From the NCBI GenBank assembly GCA_945870025.1, contig CAMBQN010000015.1, forward strand, positions 1 through 64,000: a DNA stretch of 64,000 bases. Reading direction: 5' to 3'. Every line of letters begins with the position of its first letter. The first letter of the stretch is position 1. Shown here in pieces: positions 37,643 to 48,436 of the stretch. The notes below the pieces were generated by a model. It was not told the DNA's origin. It ran no database searches and was given only the letters and a program-made list of their open reading frames with translations. Both the position numbers and the translations under genes were made by a program. Origin of the DNA: Akkermansia muciniphila. Its GTDB lineage: Bacteria; Verrucomicrobiota; Kiritimatiellia; RFP12; JAAYNR01.

Positions 37643-39697
37643 ATGCCTTTACAACTCATTAAAAAATTGGCGGCCAAATTATTGGGTCGCTCGACCACGG
37701 TTCAAATTACCGAACGTCCAGGTAAGCCTGCCCGCCCCGCCCATCCGGGTGGACGCAGTGCACCCTCAAGCCCGCGCAAGCCGGCTGCATCGCCCCGCGA
37801 TCGGCCGATCCCCCCGCCAACCGGCCGCCCGGGCGCACGGACGCCCCGCCCGGATCGTCCGCCGCCGCCCGAGCGCACGGCAGCGCCGGGAGCCGTCGGT
37901 CGCTCGCCGTCTCGTGATGCGAGCGGACCGCAACGGCCCGTGCGCTCCGATCGGCCGACTCATTCCGATCGCGGTCCGCGCCCCGAGCGGCATTCGCCGG
38001 GAGGGCGTCCGCCCCCCCCGCGCAGCGGCCGTTCCGATCCCTCGGCCGTCCGTCCGGGTGGCGCCGTGCAGGAGGCCGAAACGACTCGACGCCGTGAGGC
38101 TCACGCCGTTTGGGCGCTCGATCAGTATGTCGTGCCGATCGTCGAAGATAAGAAGCGGTTTCAGGATTTTGACCTGCCGGCCGAAATCCTTCATGCCGTG
38201 GCCGATCTGAAATTTCAGTACTGCACGCCGATTCAGGCGATCAGCCTCGAATACGCCCTCGCGGGCAAGAACGTGGCGGGTAAGGCCCAAACAGGAACGG
38301 GCAAAACCGCTGCGTTTCTAGTGGCGCTGCTGACTCGCTACATGCGCACCCCCGATGCCCGCAATTCAGCCCCCGGGCGGCCGCGGGCGCTGGTGATCGC
38401 GCCGACGCGCGAGCTGGTGATTCAGATCTGTCAGGACGCCGATGCGCTGGGTAAGTACTGCGGGCTGCGCTACCTTGCGATTTACGGCGGCATGGACTAC
38501 GACCGCCAGCGCACCGAGCTTCAGGCCGGTCCGGTCGATCTGCTGGTCGCCACTCCGGGGCGCCTGCTTGATTTCGTCAGCGGCAAGGTGGTCGACCTGT
38601 CAGGCGTCGATACGCTGGTGATCGACGAGGCCGATCGCATGCTCGACATGGGCTTTATCCCCGACGTCAAACGGATCATCTTCCGGCTGCCTCCCAAGGA
38701 ACGCCGCTGCACGATGTTGTACAGCGCGACCCTCAACGACGACGTGATGCGGCTGGCTTCGCAGTGGATGACCGAGCCGGTGCGCGTGGAAATCGAGTCC
38801 GATTCCATGACGATTGATACGATCAGCCAGGTCGTCTACATCGTCCGGGCGAGCGAGAAATTCACGGTTCTGTATAACGTGCTCAAGACCCATGCAGACC
38901 AGCGGGTGCTGGTGTTTTGCAATCGGCGTAGCAGCACCGAGCGCGTGGCCGAGTCGCTGAACCGCCTGGGCATTCCTTGCGAAATGCTGAGCGGCGATGT
39001 GCAGCAGAACCGCCGGTTGCGCGTGCTGGAGGACTTCAAGTCCGGAAAAATCCGCGTCGTGGTGGCCACCGACGTCGCCGGGCGCGGGTTGCATGTGGAT
39101 GACATCGGGTTTGTCGTCAACTTCGACTTCCCGTATGAGGCCGACGATTATGTCCACCGCATCGGCCGCACCGGTCGGGCCGGTCATACCGGCACGGCGA
39201 TCTCGTTTGCCGATGAGGATGAATCGTTCATCATCCCCGAAATTGAAAAATTTATCGGCGAACCGCTGAAGTGTACGATGCCCGATGAGGCGCTGCTGCT
39301 GCCGATTCCCGACATCCGGAGCCAGCACCGGCCGCCGCGTCAGGAGCCGCATCCCCGCACCGAGCCGGTGTCACATCCGGTGCAGCCGGAACAGCCGCAT
39401 CACCGCGCGGAAGAGGTTCCGCATCCGGTGCAGCCGAAGCCGGAACAGCTGCATCACCGCGCAGAGCCGGTGTCGCATCCGGTGCAGCCGAAGCCGGAAC
39501 AGCCGCATCCTGCCGAGAAGCGTACGCCCGCCGTTGCCGAGGAGCCTGCGCGGCATCCGGTCGCGCCAGCCCACACGTCGCCGCCGCCCGTGAAACGGCC
39601 GCATCCGACGCCGCCCAGACACGAGACGCCCCGGACGCCCGTGGCGGTTGTCGCATCCAAACGCCCCGTGACCGAAGAGTGGTCGCCCGGTCAGTAG
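37643..39697 (+). CDS. DEAD-box RNA helicase with disordered Pro/Arg-rich N-terminal and His/Pro-repeat C-terminal tails
   Basis: AQTGTGKTAAF, PTRELVIQI, TPGRLLDF, VIDEADRMLDMGF, YSATL, HRIGRTGRAG. Confidence 0.95.
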   Translation: MPLQLIKKLAAKLLGRSTTVQITERPGKPARPAHPGGRSAPSSPRKPAASPRDRPIPPPTGRPGARTPRPDRPPPPERTAAPGAVGRSPSRDASGPQRPVRSDRPTHSDRGPRPERHSPGGRPPPPRSGRSDPSAVRPGGAVQEAETTRRREAHAVWALDQYVVPIVEDKKRFQDFDLPAEILHAVADLKFQYCTPIQAISLEYALAGKNVAGKAQTGTGKTAAFLVALLTRYMRTPDARNSAPGRPRALVIAPTRELVIQICQDADALGKYCGLRYLAIYGGMDYDRQRTELQAGPVDLLVATPGRLLDFVSGKVVDLSGVDTLVIDEADRMLDMGFIPDVKRIIFRLPPKERRCTMLYSATLNDDVMRLASQWMTEPVRVEIESDSMTIDTISQVVYIVRASEKFTVLYNVLKTHADQRVLVFCNRRSSTERVAESLNRLGIPCEMLSGDVQQNRRLRVLEDFKSGKIRVVVATDVAGRGLHVDDIGFVVNFDFPYEADDYVHRIGRTGRAGHTGTAISFADEDESFIIPEIEKFIGEPLKCTMPDEALLLPIPDIRSQHRPPRQEPHPRTEPVSHPVQPEQPHHRAEEVPHPVQPKPEQLHHRAEPVSHPVQPKPEQPHPAEKRTPAVAEEPARHPVAPAHTSPPPVKRPHPTPPRHETPRTPVAVVASKRPVTEEWSPGQ

Positions 39698-39707
39698 GGC
39701 GAGGCTT

Positions 39708-40520
39708 ATGCCCCCTCATCTCGTCAATTACACCGACACGCACGCGCACTTCGGCGGCGACGACGCGACGAAGATCGTGGCGCGCGCCGTTGCGGCGGGC
39801 GTGACGCGCATCCTGGCGGTCGGCGGCAACCCGGATCTGAACGCGGGCGCGGAGGCTGCGTTTCGCGCTGAGCCGAACCCTGTGCGTCTGGCGCTCGGAC
39901 TGGATCGCAGCCAGTCCAATGTGTCGGCGGATGGCGTGAATGCCTTTGAATCCAGTCTGGCAGCCGTGACGCTGTGTGCCATCGGCGAGGCGGGACTCGA
40001 TTATCACCACGATGCCGCCACCCGATCGGCGCAGCTTGTGCTGTTCGCTCGGATGCTCGATCTCGCCGCACGCCGCGCGCTGCCCATCATCATCCATACA
40101 CGCGAGGCCGACGAAGACACGCTGGCGGTGATTGATGAGGCCGGATCAGATGCGCTCGCGGCTGCGGGCCGGCTCGGCGTGGTGCATTGCTACACCGGAG
40201 GCAAGGCGTTTGCCCGACAATTGCTCGACCGGGGCCTTTACATCAGCTTCAGCGGCATCGTGACGTTTCGCAACGCCGAGGATCTGCGCGAGGTGTCGGC
40301 CTACGTTCCCGCCGACCGGCTGCTCATCGAGACCGACAGCCCTTACCTCACACCCGTTCCGTTGCGCGGCCAGCCCAACGAGCCGGCGTTTGTTCCGCAT
40401 GTCGCCGCCTGCGTGGCGCGTCAGCGCAAGATCGAACCCGCCGCCCTGGCCGATCTCACCACTCGCAACGCCGAGGCGCTGTTCGGCGCGTGGCTTGACT
40501 TTTCGGCCACTCAGCCGTAA
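39708..40520 (+). CDS. TatD family metal-dependent hydrolase
   Basis: YTDTHAHF, GEAGLDYH, IIHTREADEDT, VHCYTGG, IETDSPYLTPVPLRGQPNEP. Confidence 0.93.
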   Translation: MPPHLVNYTDTHAHFGGDDATKIVARAVAAGVTRILAVGGNPDLNAGAEAAFRAEPNPVRLALGLDRSQSNVSADGVNAFESSLAAVTLCAIGEAGLDYHHDAATRSAQLVLFARMLDLAARRALPIIIHTREADEDTLAVIDEAGSDALAAAGRLGVVHCYTGGKAFARQLLDRGLYISFSGIVTFRNAEDLREVSAYVPADRLLIETDSPYLTPVPLRGQPNEPAFVPHVAACVARQRKIEPAALADLTTRNAEALFGAWLDFSATQP

Positions 40521-43500
40521 ACCTTACCGAGACGGGTGAAGAGCAGCAACGCCTTGACCGCCCCGGTAGGCAGTCCGAGTAACCGCGCGGCGGCTGCGGC
40601 GTACTCCTGCATCTGCGTCTTGTACCCTGATGCGGTGTCGGCCATCTCCCGGTCATCAATGACGCGGTTGCTCTTGAAGTCCACGACCCAGGCGGACAGG
40701 GGCTGATTGGAACGGTCGCGTGCGATGACCAGCCGATCAAAGCGGCCGGTGACGATCTCGCGTCCGTCTGCGCCCTCGCGCACCGTGTCGAAGGGGGTCT
40801 CGCGCCAGACGTCGGCCTGCGCGACGCCCGCCGGACGCGCCAGCACGGCGCGCACCTCGGGGGAGGCGATGCACGCGCGGAATTGCGTCTCGACATCGCG
40901 CAGCAAATCCTCCGATTCGGGAGCCTCCGCCCGCCAGCCGGCAATGACGGCCTCGAGGTCGGCATCCTCGATCCACGCGATCCGCTCGAAGAGGCGGTGG
41001 ATGGCCGATCCGAAGGCGCGCACGTCGGAGGCTTCGCGATCGAACACGTGGCGTGCCGGGAAGGGCCGCCCTTCGGCCCGCTCCTTGGACGGCTCGCGGC
41101 GCGCGGCCTCCGCTACGAAAGTTACGGCGAGCGGCCGTGGCGCCTGCGTCCCCGTTTGGCCGGAGGCGTCGCCGGACGTGACGGCGGGAATCTCCGCATC
41201 CCACGCCCGGCTGCCTGCCGTGTGGAGCACGGTGAGGCCGTGCAGCGGGGCCTCGCCGGTCTCGTCAGCGGCCAGACGCTCGCGCAGAATGTCGGCCTCG
41301 CGCACGGTCGATGATTTTTCAGAGGCCGGAGGAACGAACAGGTACAGTGCCCGCTTGGCGCGAGTGAGGGCAACGTAGAGCACGCACAGTTGTGCGAAGT
41401 TCTCTTCCGCCCGCGCCGCATCGAGCGCGGCGACCGGCGTGCCGCCGGCCGCCTCCAGCGCCAGACGCTTCGGCGGCTGCAGCACCCAGCCGTCTGCATC
41501 GAAAGCGTCCTGGCCGCAATCGCTGCGCAGCAGGTCGATGCCAGCGATGCCGCAAAAACCTCTGGCTCGCGGGTCGAACGGCACGAACACGAGGTCGAAG
41601 CCGAGGCCCTTGGATTGGTGGATGGTCATCACGCGGATCGCCCCGGCGGCGGATTCGGATTTGACCTGATGGGCGCGGATGTGGTCACAGAAGGTGTCCG
41701 GATCGCGTGAACCGGTGGCATCGAAAGCCTCGGCTGCAGCCAGCAGCTCGCCGAGCCGTTGTCGTCCGAAGGCATCGTCGGCGCGCAGCGCCTGCACGTC
41801 CGTAAGCCGGTCTCCCCAGACGCGGAGCGCGCCTGCAAAACCGATCTCCTGCACCTGCGTGAACACGCGGCCGGGCAGTCCGGTCAGCCAGTCGGCATCA
41901 CCGGCGGCATCCGCCAGGGGACTCATCTGCAGGTGCCGCAGGGCGAGCGTATCCGCCGGATGGGCGGCGTAGCGGACGAGCGCGAGCAGCAGCGTCACCA
42001 CCGGATTGTCCAGAATCCCACCCGTCCCCTCATGGACCACGGAAACGCCTGGAAGCTTGCGCCGCAACACATCCGCGCAGGCGCGCCCCTGCTTGTTGCC
42101 GCGCACCAGCACCGCCGCGGAAAGCCCGCGCCGCACCGGCTGCACCTCCGCTAGGACTGCGGCGATCGCCTCGTACTGGGCCGGATCGCCATCGCCGTCG
42201 CCATCGTCAGCCACGCTATCGCCGCCGCTATCGGACGCCGTGCGCGCACCCGAAACCTTAGGCGTGTACTCCAGCAGCGCGGCAAATCCATCACCCTCGC
42301 CGCGTCTGGCGCTCACATGCGGCTGCCATTCCTTCAGAAAGGCTTTAAGGGCGGAGGGGTGCGGACCCCGGTCGCGGCCCGCGCGCGGGGTCCAATCGCC
42401 AAGCCCGTCAAACACCGTGTTGAGGGTGTCGATGATCGCCGGCAGCGACCGGTGGCACTCCACGAGTGGGGTGCCGCGCGGGATGTTGCAGTCGACGCTG
42501 ACCCGGCCGAACAACCGGTAGTTGCCGCCACGCCAGCCATAGATAGACTGCTTGATGTCGCCGACATAAAAGAACGAGCGCCGCTGTTCCGAATCCTGTG
42601 CCACCTCGTCCGCCAGATTGGCGATCGCGCGCCACTGGATGTCGCTGGTGTCCTGAAATTCGTCCAGCAGCCAGTGGTCGAGCTGGCCGTCGAGCCGATA
42701 GTCAATGTAGAGCCTGTCGCTGTCCGAATTGAGACTCGGCTGGTTCGCCGGTTCGCCAAGCCGGAGCGCGAAATCGGTAAACGAGAGGCGGCCGTCGTGG
42801 CGCTGCGCCTCGCGGTACAGCGTGTCGTAACGTTCCAGCAGCGCGCGCAGTCCCGCCGTCTTCTGCAGACTGCGCCGCATCTCCACGCCCACCAGATTGG
42901 CCAGTGCGGCTTGGAGCGGCGGCCAGAGGTCGGGAGGTAACGCATGTGACTTCTTGTAATAGAGGAGCGTCGGAATGACGGCGGGGTTGCCGATGTCGGC
43001 GAGGATCGAACGCAGCACGGTCTCGCTGAGCGTCTCCGGCCACGGCCGGTCGGGCGCGTGCGCGGCCGCAGCCGCCGCGATATTGGCGCAGGCCGCTCCC
43101 AACTGGAGGGCGCGCGTCTCGCCGCCGAAGGCCTGCCGCAACCGCTCCAGATACGCGGGGTCGGCGGCTTGGACGCGTGCTTCCTCGGCAGACGCCTCCC
43201 ACCAGCGTGCCGTCGGCCAGATGCGATCGGCGTCCCCCCACGCCTTGCTGCCATGCTGGCGGTAGAAGTCGTGACTGTTCCCGATGACGCCTTCCAGCAG
43301 CCGCGCCAGGCCCTTGCCCTCCTTGCCGAAGGCGGCCTGCCTGCAGGCATCCAGGATCGCGGCACCCGAGCGGTCTCCCGCGCCGTCGCGCTCGCGTTGC
43401 TGGGGATCATAAAGCCGCGTCAGAAGCGCCTGCCGCAGAGCGTGGGCCTCGCCGCCGTCGTTGTCCATGGGGCGAAGATCGGGGGGCAGCCCCAGTTCGA

Positions 43501-43870
43501 GCGGAAAAGAACGCGCCACGCCGAGAATGAAGCTGTCGAGCGTGCCGATGCGGAGGCGGTGTGATTGGTTTAGCAACGCGCGCAGCAGCGCGACATAGTC
43601 CTGGGCCTGCGTGGGAGCGGATATTCCCGATAGTTGCCGGACGATGCTCCCGGCCGTTGTTTCGCGCTCGCGGCTGTCGCTGGCCGAGAGACAGAGGCGC
43701 GCGACGATGGTGTCGAATATCTCGCCGGCCGCCTTGCGCGAAAAGGTGAGCGCGCAAATGCGGTCCGGCGGCACGCCCGCGGCGAGGAGCGCGAGGTAGC
43801 GGTGGGCGAGCGCCCAGGTTTTTCCGGTTCCCGCCGATGCGGAAATGGCGCAATGGCTGAACACGTTCAT
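40511..43870 (-). CDS. UvrD/AddA-like helicase-nuclease
   Basis: SASAGTGKTWALAHRYLALLAAG, LTFSRKAAGEI, LDEFQDTSDIQW, VGDIKQSIYGWRGG, TIHQSKGLGFDLVFVP, VVDFKSN. Confidence 0.88.
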   Translation of the reverse strand: MNVFSHCAISASAGTGKTWALAHRYLALLAAGVPPDRICALTFSRKAAGEIFDTIVARLCLSASDSRERETTAGSIVRQLSGISAPTQAQDYVALLRALLNQSHRLRIGTLDSFILGVARSFPLELGLPPDLRPMDNDGGEAHALRQALLTRLYDPQQRERDGAGDRSGAAILDACRQAAFGKEGKGLARLLEGVIGNSHDFYRQHGSKAWGDADRIWPTARWWEASAEEARVQAADPAYLERLRQAFGGETRALQLGAACANIAAAAAAHAPDRPWPETLSETVLRSILADIGNPAVIPTLLYYKKSHALPPDLWPPLQAALANLVGVEMRRSLQKTAGLRALLERYDTLYREAQRHDGRLSFTDFALRLGEPANQPSLNSDSDRLYIDYRLDGQLDHWLLDEFQDTSDIQWRAIANLADEVAQDSEQRRSFFYVGDIKQSIYGWRGGNYRLFGRVSVDCNIPRGTPLVECHRSLPAIIDTLNTVFDGLGDWTPRAGRDRGPHPSALKAFLKEWQPHVSARRGEGDGFAALLEYTPKVSGARTASDSGGDSVADDGDGDGDPAQYEAIAAVLAEVQPVRRGLSAAVLVRGNKQGRACADVLRRKLPGVSVVHEGTGGILDNPVVTLLLALVRYAAHPADTLALRHLQMSPLADAAGDADWLTGLPGRVFTQVQEIGFAGALRVWGDRLTDVQALRADDAFGRQRLGELLAAAEAFDATGSRDPDTFCDHIRAHQVKSESAAGAIRVMTIHQSKGLGFDLVFVPFDPRARGFCGIAGIDLLRSDCGQDAFDADGWVLQPPKRLALEAAGGTPVAALDAARAEENFAQLCVLYVALTRAKRALYLFVPPASEKSSTVREADILRERLAADETGEAPLHGLTVLHTAGSRAWDAEIPAVTSGDASGQTGTQAPRPLAVTFVAEAARREPSKERAEGRPFPARHVFDREASDVRAFGSAIHRLFERIAWIEDADLEAVIAGWRAEAPESEDLLRDVETQFRACIASPEVRAVLARPAGVAQADVWRETPFDTVREGADGREIVTGRFDRLVIARDRSNQPLSAWVVDFKSNRVIDDREMADTASGYKTQMQEYAAAAARLLGLPTGAVKALLLFTRLGKVYG

Positions 43871-46821
43871 CGCGCGTCCCTCCCGGTGCTGTCGGTGGAC
43901 GCGCCCGGCGGCCGGGCCGCATCGCGCAGCGGCCACGGGTTGGGCGGCGGCACGAACGTCCGCTCGGCATCGTTCAGAAGCAGGTCGCCGAAGTCGTCGT
44001 AGCGCGGCGGCCGGGCGGCGGGAGGCCAGAAGATGCCGTCGCTAATGCGGCGGATCACGGCGGCAGCACAGGCCAGGGCATGGCCGTGAAGCGCGTCGCT
44101 GTAGCTATCCCAGACGGCGAAGGATGTTTCGCCTCGCGCGGCCGGCAGGAGGATATGGCCGATGCACACATCGGGCCCCTGCGTGGCGCGCAGCATTTCG
44201 CGATAGAGCGGCAATTGCAGGTCGGTCCAGCGCTTGGACCGGGCTGAGGTTCTGCCTCCGGCTTCGTCGCTGCGACCCAGACCCTCGACAAACTCGCGCG
44301 AGAGTATCGCCTCCGGGAGATCCGCGTCGTCGCCGGCTGGTGCCAGATGGCTATCCGAGGGCGACGTCGCCTGGTCCGCCGTCTTGTAGTCCAGTACGCA
44401 GATGGAGCCGTCGCGATGGCGATCGATGCGGTCGATGCGGCCGCCGACCGTGACTCCGTTCAGGGTCGTTGAATGGCGGGCGGTCTCGCATTCGATGATC
44501 TCCCAGCCAGCCACGTGCCAGGCGACCTGTTGCGCGGCGAAGGCGTGCAGGCGGCGTGTGGCGGTTTCGATGGCGAGCGTCACGCCCAGCCATGGGCGGG
44601 CGCCGTACTGGGCGGCGGCTGCGGCATCGAGCTGACGCGAGAGCCACTCGGACAACCGGGCCGCATCGCCGCAGGCCCAGATGCGGCCGGGATCACGGGC
44701 CATGGCCTCGACGACCGCATGACAGAGGTTGCCGAAGCCGCGGGCGTCGGGTTCGCGGGCGCGGTCGTCCTGCGATTCCATCTGGAGGACGCGCTTCAGG
44801 TAAAACCGCAACGGGCATTGAAGATAATCCCGAAAGGCCGTGGGGCTGATGCGGCCGGGCAGCCGCTGGGTCAGGCACGCCGGGGGGACGCGCGTCGGGT
44901 CGAGCGTGAAGCTCACCGCATGGGCGGCGGCGGTGCGGACGGGCGGCGGATCGCGGAACAGGTTGCGTGCGCGCCGCACCAGCACGTCATCCGGGCAGCG
45001 GAACAGGAGCCGCGACGGCCGCAGCGGATCGCCTGCGTTCGCCCGCTTGCCGACCAGCAGCACGACTCGCGGCGGCGGCGTGGCGGCGGGGTTCAATCGC
45101 TGGGCGCACAGCGCGGCGAGCACATAGGCGTCGCGGGCGACGCGCAGCCGGTCGTCACGCAGTCCCAGTTGCCGCCGCAGGGAGTCGGGAAGAAACAGGT
45201 CGCCGACATGGCCATCGGGAACGAAGCCTTCGTTCATGCCCGCCACACAGAGAACCGGCGCCGGATTCCACGCCAGCTCCAGCCAGCCTTCGAGGTCCAG
45301 CGGCTCGCTGGCGCGTTCCGACTTGATCGTCGCGTCCTGCAATCGCGCCAGCAGCACGGTGGCGGCATCCGCGCCAGCCTGTCCTGCGGCCTCGGCGTCG
45401 GCCAGCTCGCGCAGCGCCTGATCAATCACCTCGCCAGCCTGCTGGAAGGCGGTATCGGCCGCCTGTCCGGGGTGGAGCAGACGCTGGGCGTAGATCGATT
45501 GCAGCGCGTTGCGCAGGCTCGTGGCAAGAGAGGACGCCTCGCGCAGCCCCGACCAAGCATCGAGATGGTCCAGCGCGGCGGCCAGGCGTTCGGGCGGACG
45601 CGCGTGCGTGTTACCGCCCGCCGGGTGCCGCGCGGCCCGACGCAGGTCGGCGAAGGTGACCGGCAAACGCTCCGCCTGGACGTCGTCCAGCTCGCGCAAG
45701 ACGTCATCGGGATCGGGGAGGGCGGCCAGCACATCGGGATGGCGCAGGAGGGCGGCGGTTTCGGCATACCCCGGCCGCACGCGCCAGGCCAGCAGCGCCT
45801 GAACGAGACGAAAGAGGGGCGTGTCGGAAAGCGGACGATTCTGCGGATCAAAGGCGGGCAAGCCGAGCGCCGCGAGTTCGCGCTGCACCGGCGCAACGGT
45901 CTCGCGGTCCGGAACACCGATGGCCAGCGTCGGACGCGTGCCGGTGTGATCGGCGGTCCTGCCAGCCAGGCCATCCTTCAGGAGGCCCGCGATGCAGGCC
46001 GCCTGATCTTCGGGGTTGGCGGCCAGCACGATGTCCCGGTCATCGAGGGCGATGTTCCGGTTGTCCCACGCATCCGGAAGCGGACGGCCCCACGCATCGA
46101 AAGCGCCAGCTTCGTCCGGCGGCGCCGCCATCAGAACCACGACCGTGCCGCCATTGCCGGCCCAGGCTTGCAGCAGCGTGAGCAGCAGGCGCGGAGGATC
46201 AGGCACGGCGGCGAGGACCACCCGCTGGACATCGGGCGCGAGGTGTCCGGCGCGGGCGTAGGCGATCTGTTCGGCCAGGGCGTCACTCAGGTTCCACGAC
46301 GCGAGACAGTCGAGATAGCGCCGTTCGAGTTCCGCCATGGCCTGCCAGCGCTCCGACTCCACCAGCTCCACGCCGCAGGCGGCGACCTCGCCGATCGTGA
46401 GTGCGCCATCGGCCAGCTCGCGGCGCAGGCCGATCAGACGGCGCGCGATGGGCAGCGCCCAGGAACCCGAGGCCGGGCGCTGTCCGCCCAGAAAGGCATC
46501 GAGATCGCCGGCCGGCGCAGCGAGCAGCACGTGACGCCACGCCAGCAGAGACTGAATCTCCGAGGCGCGGCCGGGGCGTGGTGGCGGGGCGATAAGGACA
46601 GAGGCGGTCACGATCTCCGGCGCCAGCAGCGCCGCGCCGTGGCGGTCATGGGCGGCCAGCGGCAGCGCCGCGCGGAGACGCCAACTCGACTGGCGCGTCG
46701 GCATTCCGACAACCGTTCCCCGCAAGTCGATCAGTCCCGGTGCCCCCGGGGCCAGCAGCCACTCCGGAACCGTCTCGCACAGCGGCCGGTCCCATCCCAG
46801 AAAAACCCGTGTGACTCCCAT
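43867..46821 (-). CDS. AddB-like PD-(D/E)XK nuclease partner
   Basis: Adjacent to AddA with 4-bp overlap; GRIDRIDRHRDGSICVLDYKTAD nuclease motif near C-terminus. Confidence 0.8.
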   Translation of the reverse strand: MGVTRVFLGWDRPLCETVPEWLLAPGAPGLIDLRGTVVGMPTRQSSWRLRAALPLAAHDRHGAALLAPEIVTASVLIAPPPRPGRASEIQSLLAWRHVLLAAPAGDLDAFLGGQRPASGSWALPIARRLIGLRRELADGALTIGEVAACGVELVESERWQAMAELERRYLDCLASWNLSDALAEQIAYARAGHLAPDVQRVVLAAVPDPPRLLLTLLQAWAGNGGTVVVLMAAPPDEAGAFDAWGRPLPDAWDNRNIALDDRDIVLAANPEDQAACIAGLLKDGLAGRTADHTGTRPTLAIGVPDRETVAPVQRELAALGLPAFDPQNRPLSDTPLFRLVQALLAWRVRPGYAETAALLRHPDVLAALPDPDDVLRELDDVQAERLPVTFADLRRAARHPAGGNTHARPPERLAAALDHLDAWSGLREASSLATSLRNALQSIYAQRLLHPGQAADTAFQQAGEVIDQALRELADAEAAGQAGADAATVLLARLQDATIKSERASEPLDLEGWLELAWNPAPVLCVAGMNEGFVPDGHVGDLFLPDSLRRQLGLRDDRLRVARDAYVLAALCAQRLNPAATPPPRVVLLVGKRANAGDPLRPSRLLFRCPDDVLVRRARNLFRDPPPVRTAAAHAVSFTLDPTRVPPACLTQRLPGRISPTAFRDYLQCPLRFYLKRVLQMESQDDRAREPDARGFGNLCHAVVEAMARDPGRIWACGDAARLSEWLSRQLDAAAAAQYGARPWLGVTLAIETATRRLHAFAAQQVAWHVAGWEIIECETARHSTTLNGVTVGGRIDRIDRHRDGSICVLDYKTADQATSPSDSHLAPAGDDADLPEAILSREFVEGLGRSDEAGGRTSARSKRWTDLQLPLYREMLRATQGPDVCIGHILLPAARGETSFAVWDSYSDALHGHALACAAAVIRRISDGIFWPPAARPPRYDDFGDLLLNDAERTFVPPPNPWPLRDAARPPGASTDSTGRDAR

Positions 46822-46900
46822 GGCAACGCACTCCTGATTTCATGTGTTCACAGCATACCGGATTGCCAAGCCAACCAGCAATTCTATTTATGAGGCGATT

Positions 46901-47116
46901 GCCCCACCGGCCGACTGGTCATCGAGCCTTTCTTCGATGACGCCACGATACCCCTTCCGCCCCAAAGCCGCTGGTTTGTGGTGATCTGTTATGGTCTTGA
47001 CGTTTTTACCCGCTTCTGCCACGCTTCCCACCATGACATCGCTACTCCAGACCGGTTTTGGCATGATTTCGGCCCGTGCGGGCCGGTGTAGACCGAAAAG
47101 CGATTTCTTATCAATC
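46901..47116 (+). mobile_element. IS91-like 3'-end remnant (copy A)
   Basis: GCCCCACCGGCCGACTGGTCATCGAGCCTTTCTTCGATGACGCC...GAAAAGCGATTTCTTATCAATC; matches 49002-49348 apart from an internal deletion. Confidence 0.7.
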
Positions 47117-47281
47117 GATGGGAAGAGTTTGCTCCCGCGAATGGCCGGGCGGACAGATGCTTCCCCTGGTTCGCCAATTCAAGGTGTCCAAGTTTCTGAA
47201 GGCGGTGAAGCAGATGCGACCCGATGTTCCGCACACTCTCATTTACAATTAGGGGGCTAACAACGCCGAAAGGAGAAACTG

Positions 47282-48436
47282 ATGAATAGTTCACTTGAGA
47301 CCCAATTTGCTCCTCCTGAAAGAGCAGATGCTGAAAGCATATCGCAGGATGCTCAGTTGCTGATGGAGTCCGCACTCCTTGATCATCTGACAAATGCTGT
47401 TCCCTGTGTCTTGCTGATCCTAAACCCCAAACGTCAAATCGTTTACAAGAATCAGCGTACAATAGACCTGCTGGGTACTTCCGAAATCGAAGAGATGCTC
47501 GGTAAACGACCGGGGGAAATGCTTCACTGTATCCATGCATGTGAATCGCTAGGTGGATGCGGAACGACTGAATCCTGCCGTGAGTGCGGTTCCGTAAACG
47601 CCACTCTCCAATCCCAGTCTGAAGGAACTACAGTTGTGAATGAATGCAGGATCTCGACAGTGAGTGGAGGCTCTTATGAATTCAGAGTATGGGCATCACC
47701 CTACATGTATGGGGAAAGGGACTTCACGCTCTTCACGCTTCTCGACATTAGCAACGAGAAGCGCCGGCATGCCCTTGAGAGAACATTCTTCCATGATATC
47801 GATAACATCATCAGCGTTGTCGTGGGATACTCTCAGCTTCTCGAAGGCACAACGGATGAGGCGATAGCCGCGGAGTGCATCAAGAACATCATGATGGCAG
47901 GCAATGACCTTGTTGAGGAGATCGCCTCTCACAGGAGACTACTACAGGCAGAAAATGGAGCCCTAGCAGTAACCATTTCCAACGTCGAGTCGCTTTCGCT
48001 TCTCAGAGAAGTCATGAACGTGTTTTCCGCGAACGAGAACCTGAAGGATCGGGAAATCATTCTGGATGAGCGATCGGAAGGAGTTGAAATCGCAACCGAT
48101 CGGGTGCTCCTGCGGCGCGTGCTCGAAAACATGATAAAGAACGCCCTTGAGGCGACATCTGCCGGGAAGGAAGTACGACTCGCCTGTGAACGAAGCCCGG
48201 CAGCCATGGTCTTCAGCGTGCACAATTCCGGCCACATGCCTCGTTCGGTCCAGCTTCAGATCTTTCAGCGTTCTTTTTCCACAAAGGGAAAGGGACGCGG
48301 CATTGGGACGTACAGCATGAAGTTGTTTGGAGAGCAGTACTTGAAGGGGAAGGTATGGTTCTCGTCGACGGAGGACAAAGGCACGACCTTCTATCTCTCC
48401 CTGCCGCTCGAATATCCCCCTGTCAATTCAAAATGA
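47282..48436 (+). CDS. PAS-domain sensor histidine kinase with Cys-rich PAS motif
   Basis: HDIDN H-box, ENMIKNALEATSAGK N-box, GKGRGIGTYSMKLFGEQYLKG G-box; PAS segment CIHACESLGGCGTTESCRECG. Confidence 0.85.
   Translation: MNSSLETQFAPPERADAESISQDAQLLMESALLDHLTNAVPCVLLILNPKRQIVYKNQRTIDLLGTSEIEEMLGKRPGEMLHCIHACESLGGCGTTESCRECGSVNATLQSQSEGTTVVNECRISTVSGGSYEFRVWASPYMYGERDFTLFTLLDISNEKRRHALERTFFHDIDNIISVVVGYSQLLEGTTDEAIAAECIKNIMMAGNDLVEEIASHRRLLQAENGALAVTISNVESLSLLREVMNVFSANENLKDREIILDERSEGVEIATDRVLLRRVLENMIKNALEATSAGKEVRLACERSPAAMVFSVHNSGHMPRSVQLQIFQRSFSTKGKGRGIGTYSMKLFGEQYLKGKVWFSSTEDKGTTFYLSLPLEYPPVNSK

Noticed and set aside
44473-46893. 806-aa plus-strand ORF antisense to addB-like gene
   Set aside because: Low-complexity Gly/Arg/Ala composition typical of GC-rich antisense frames.
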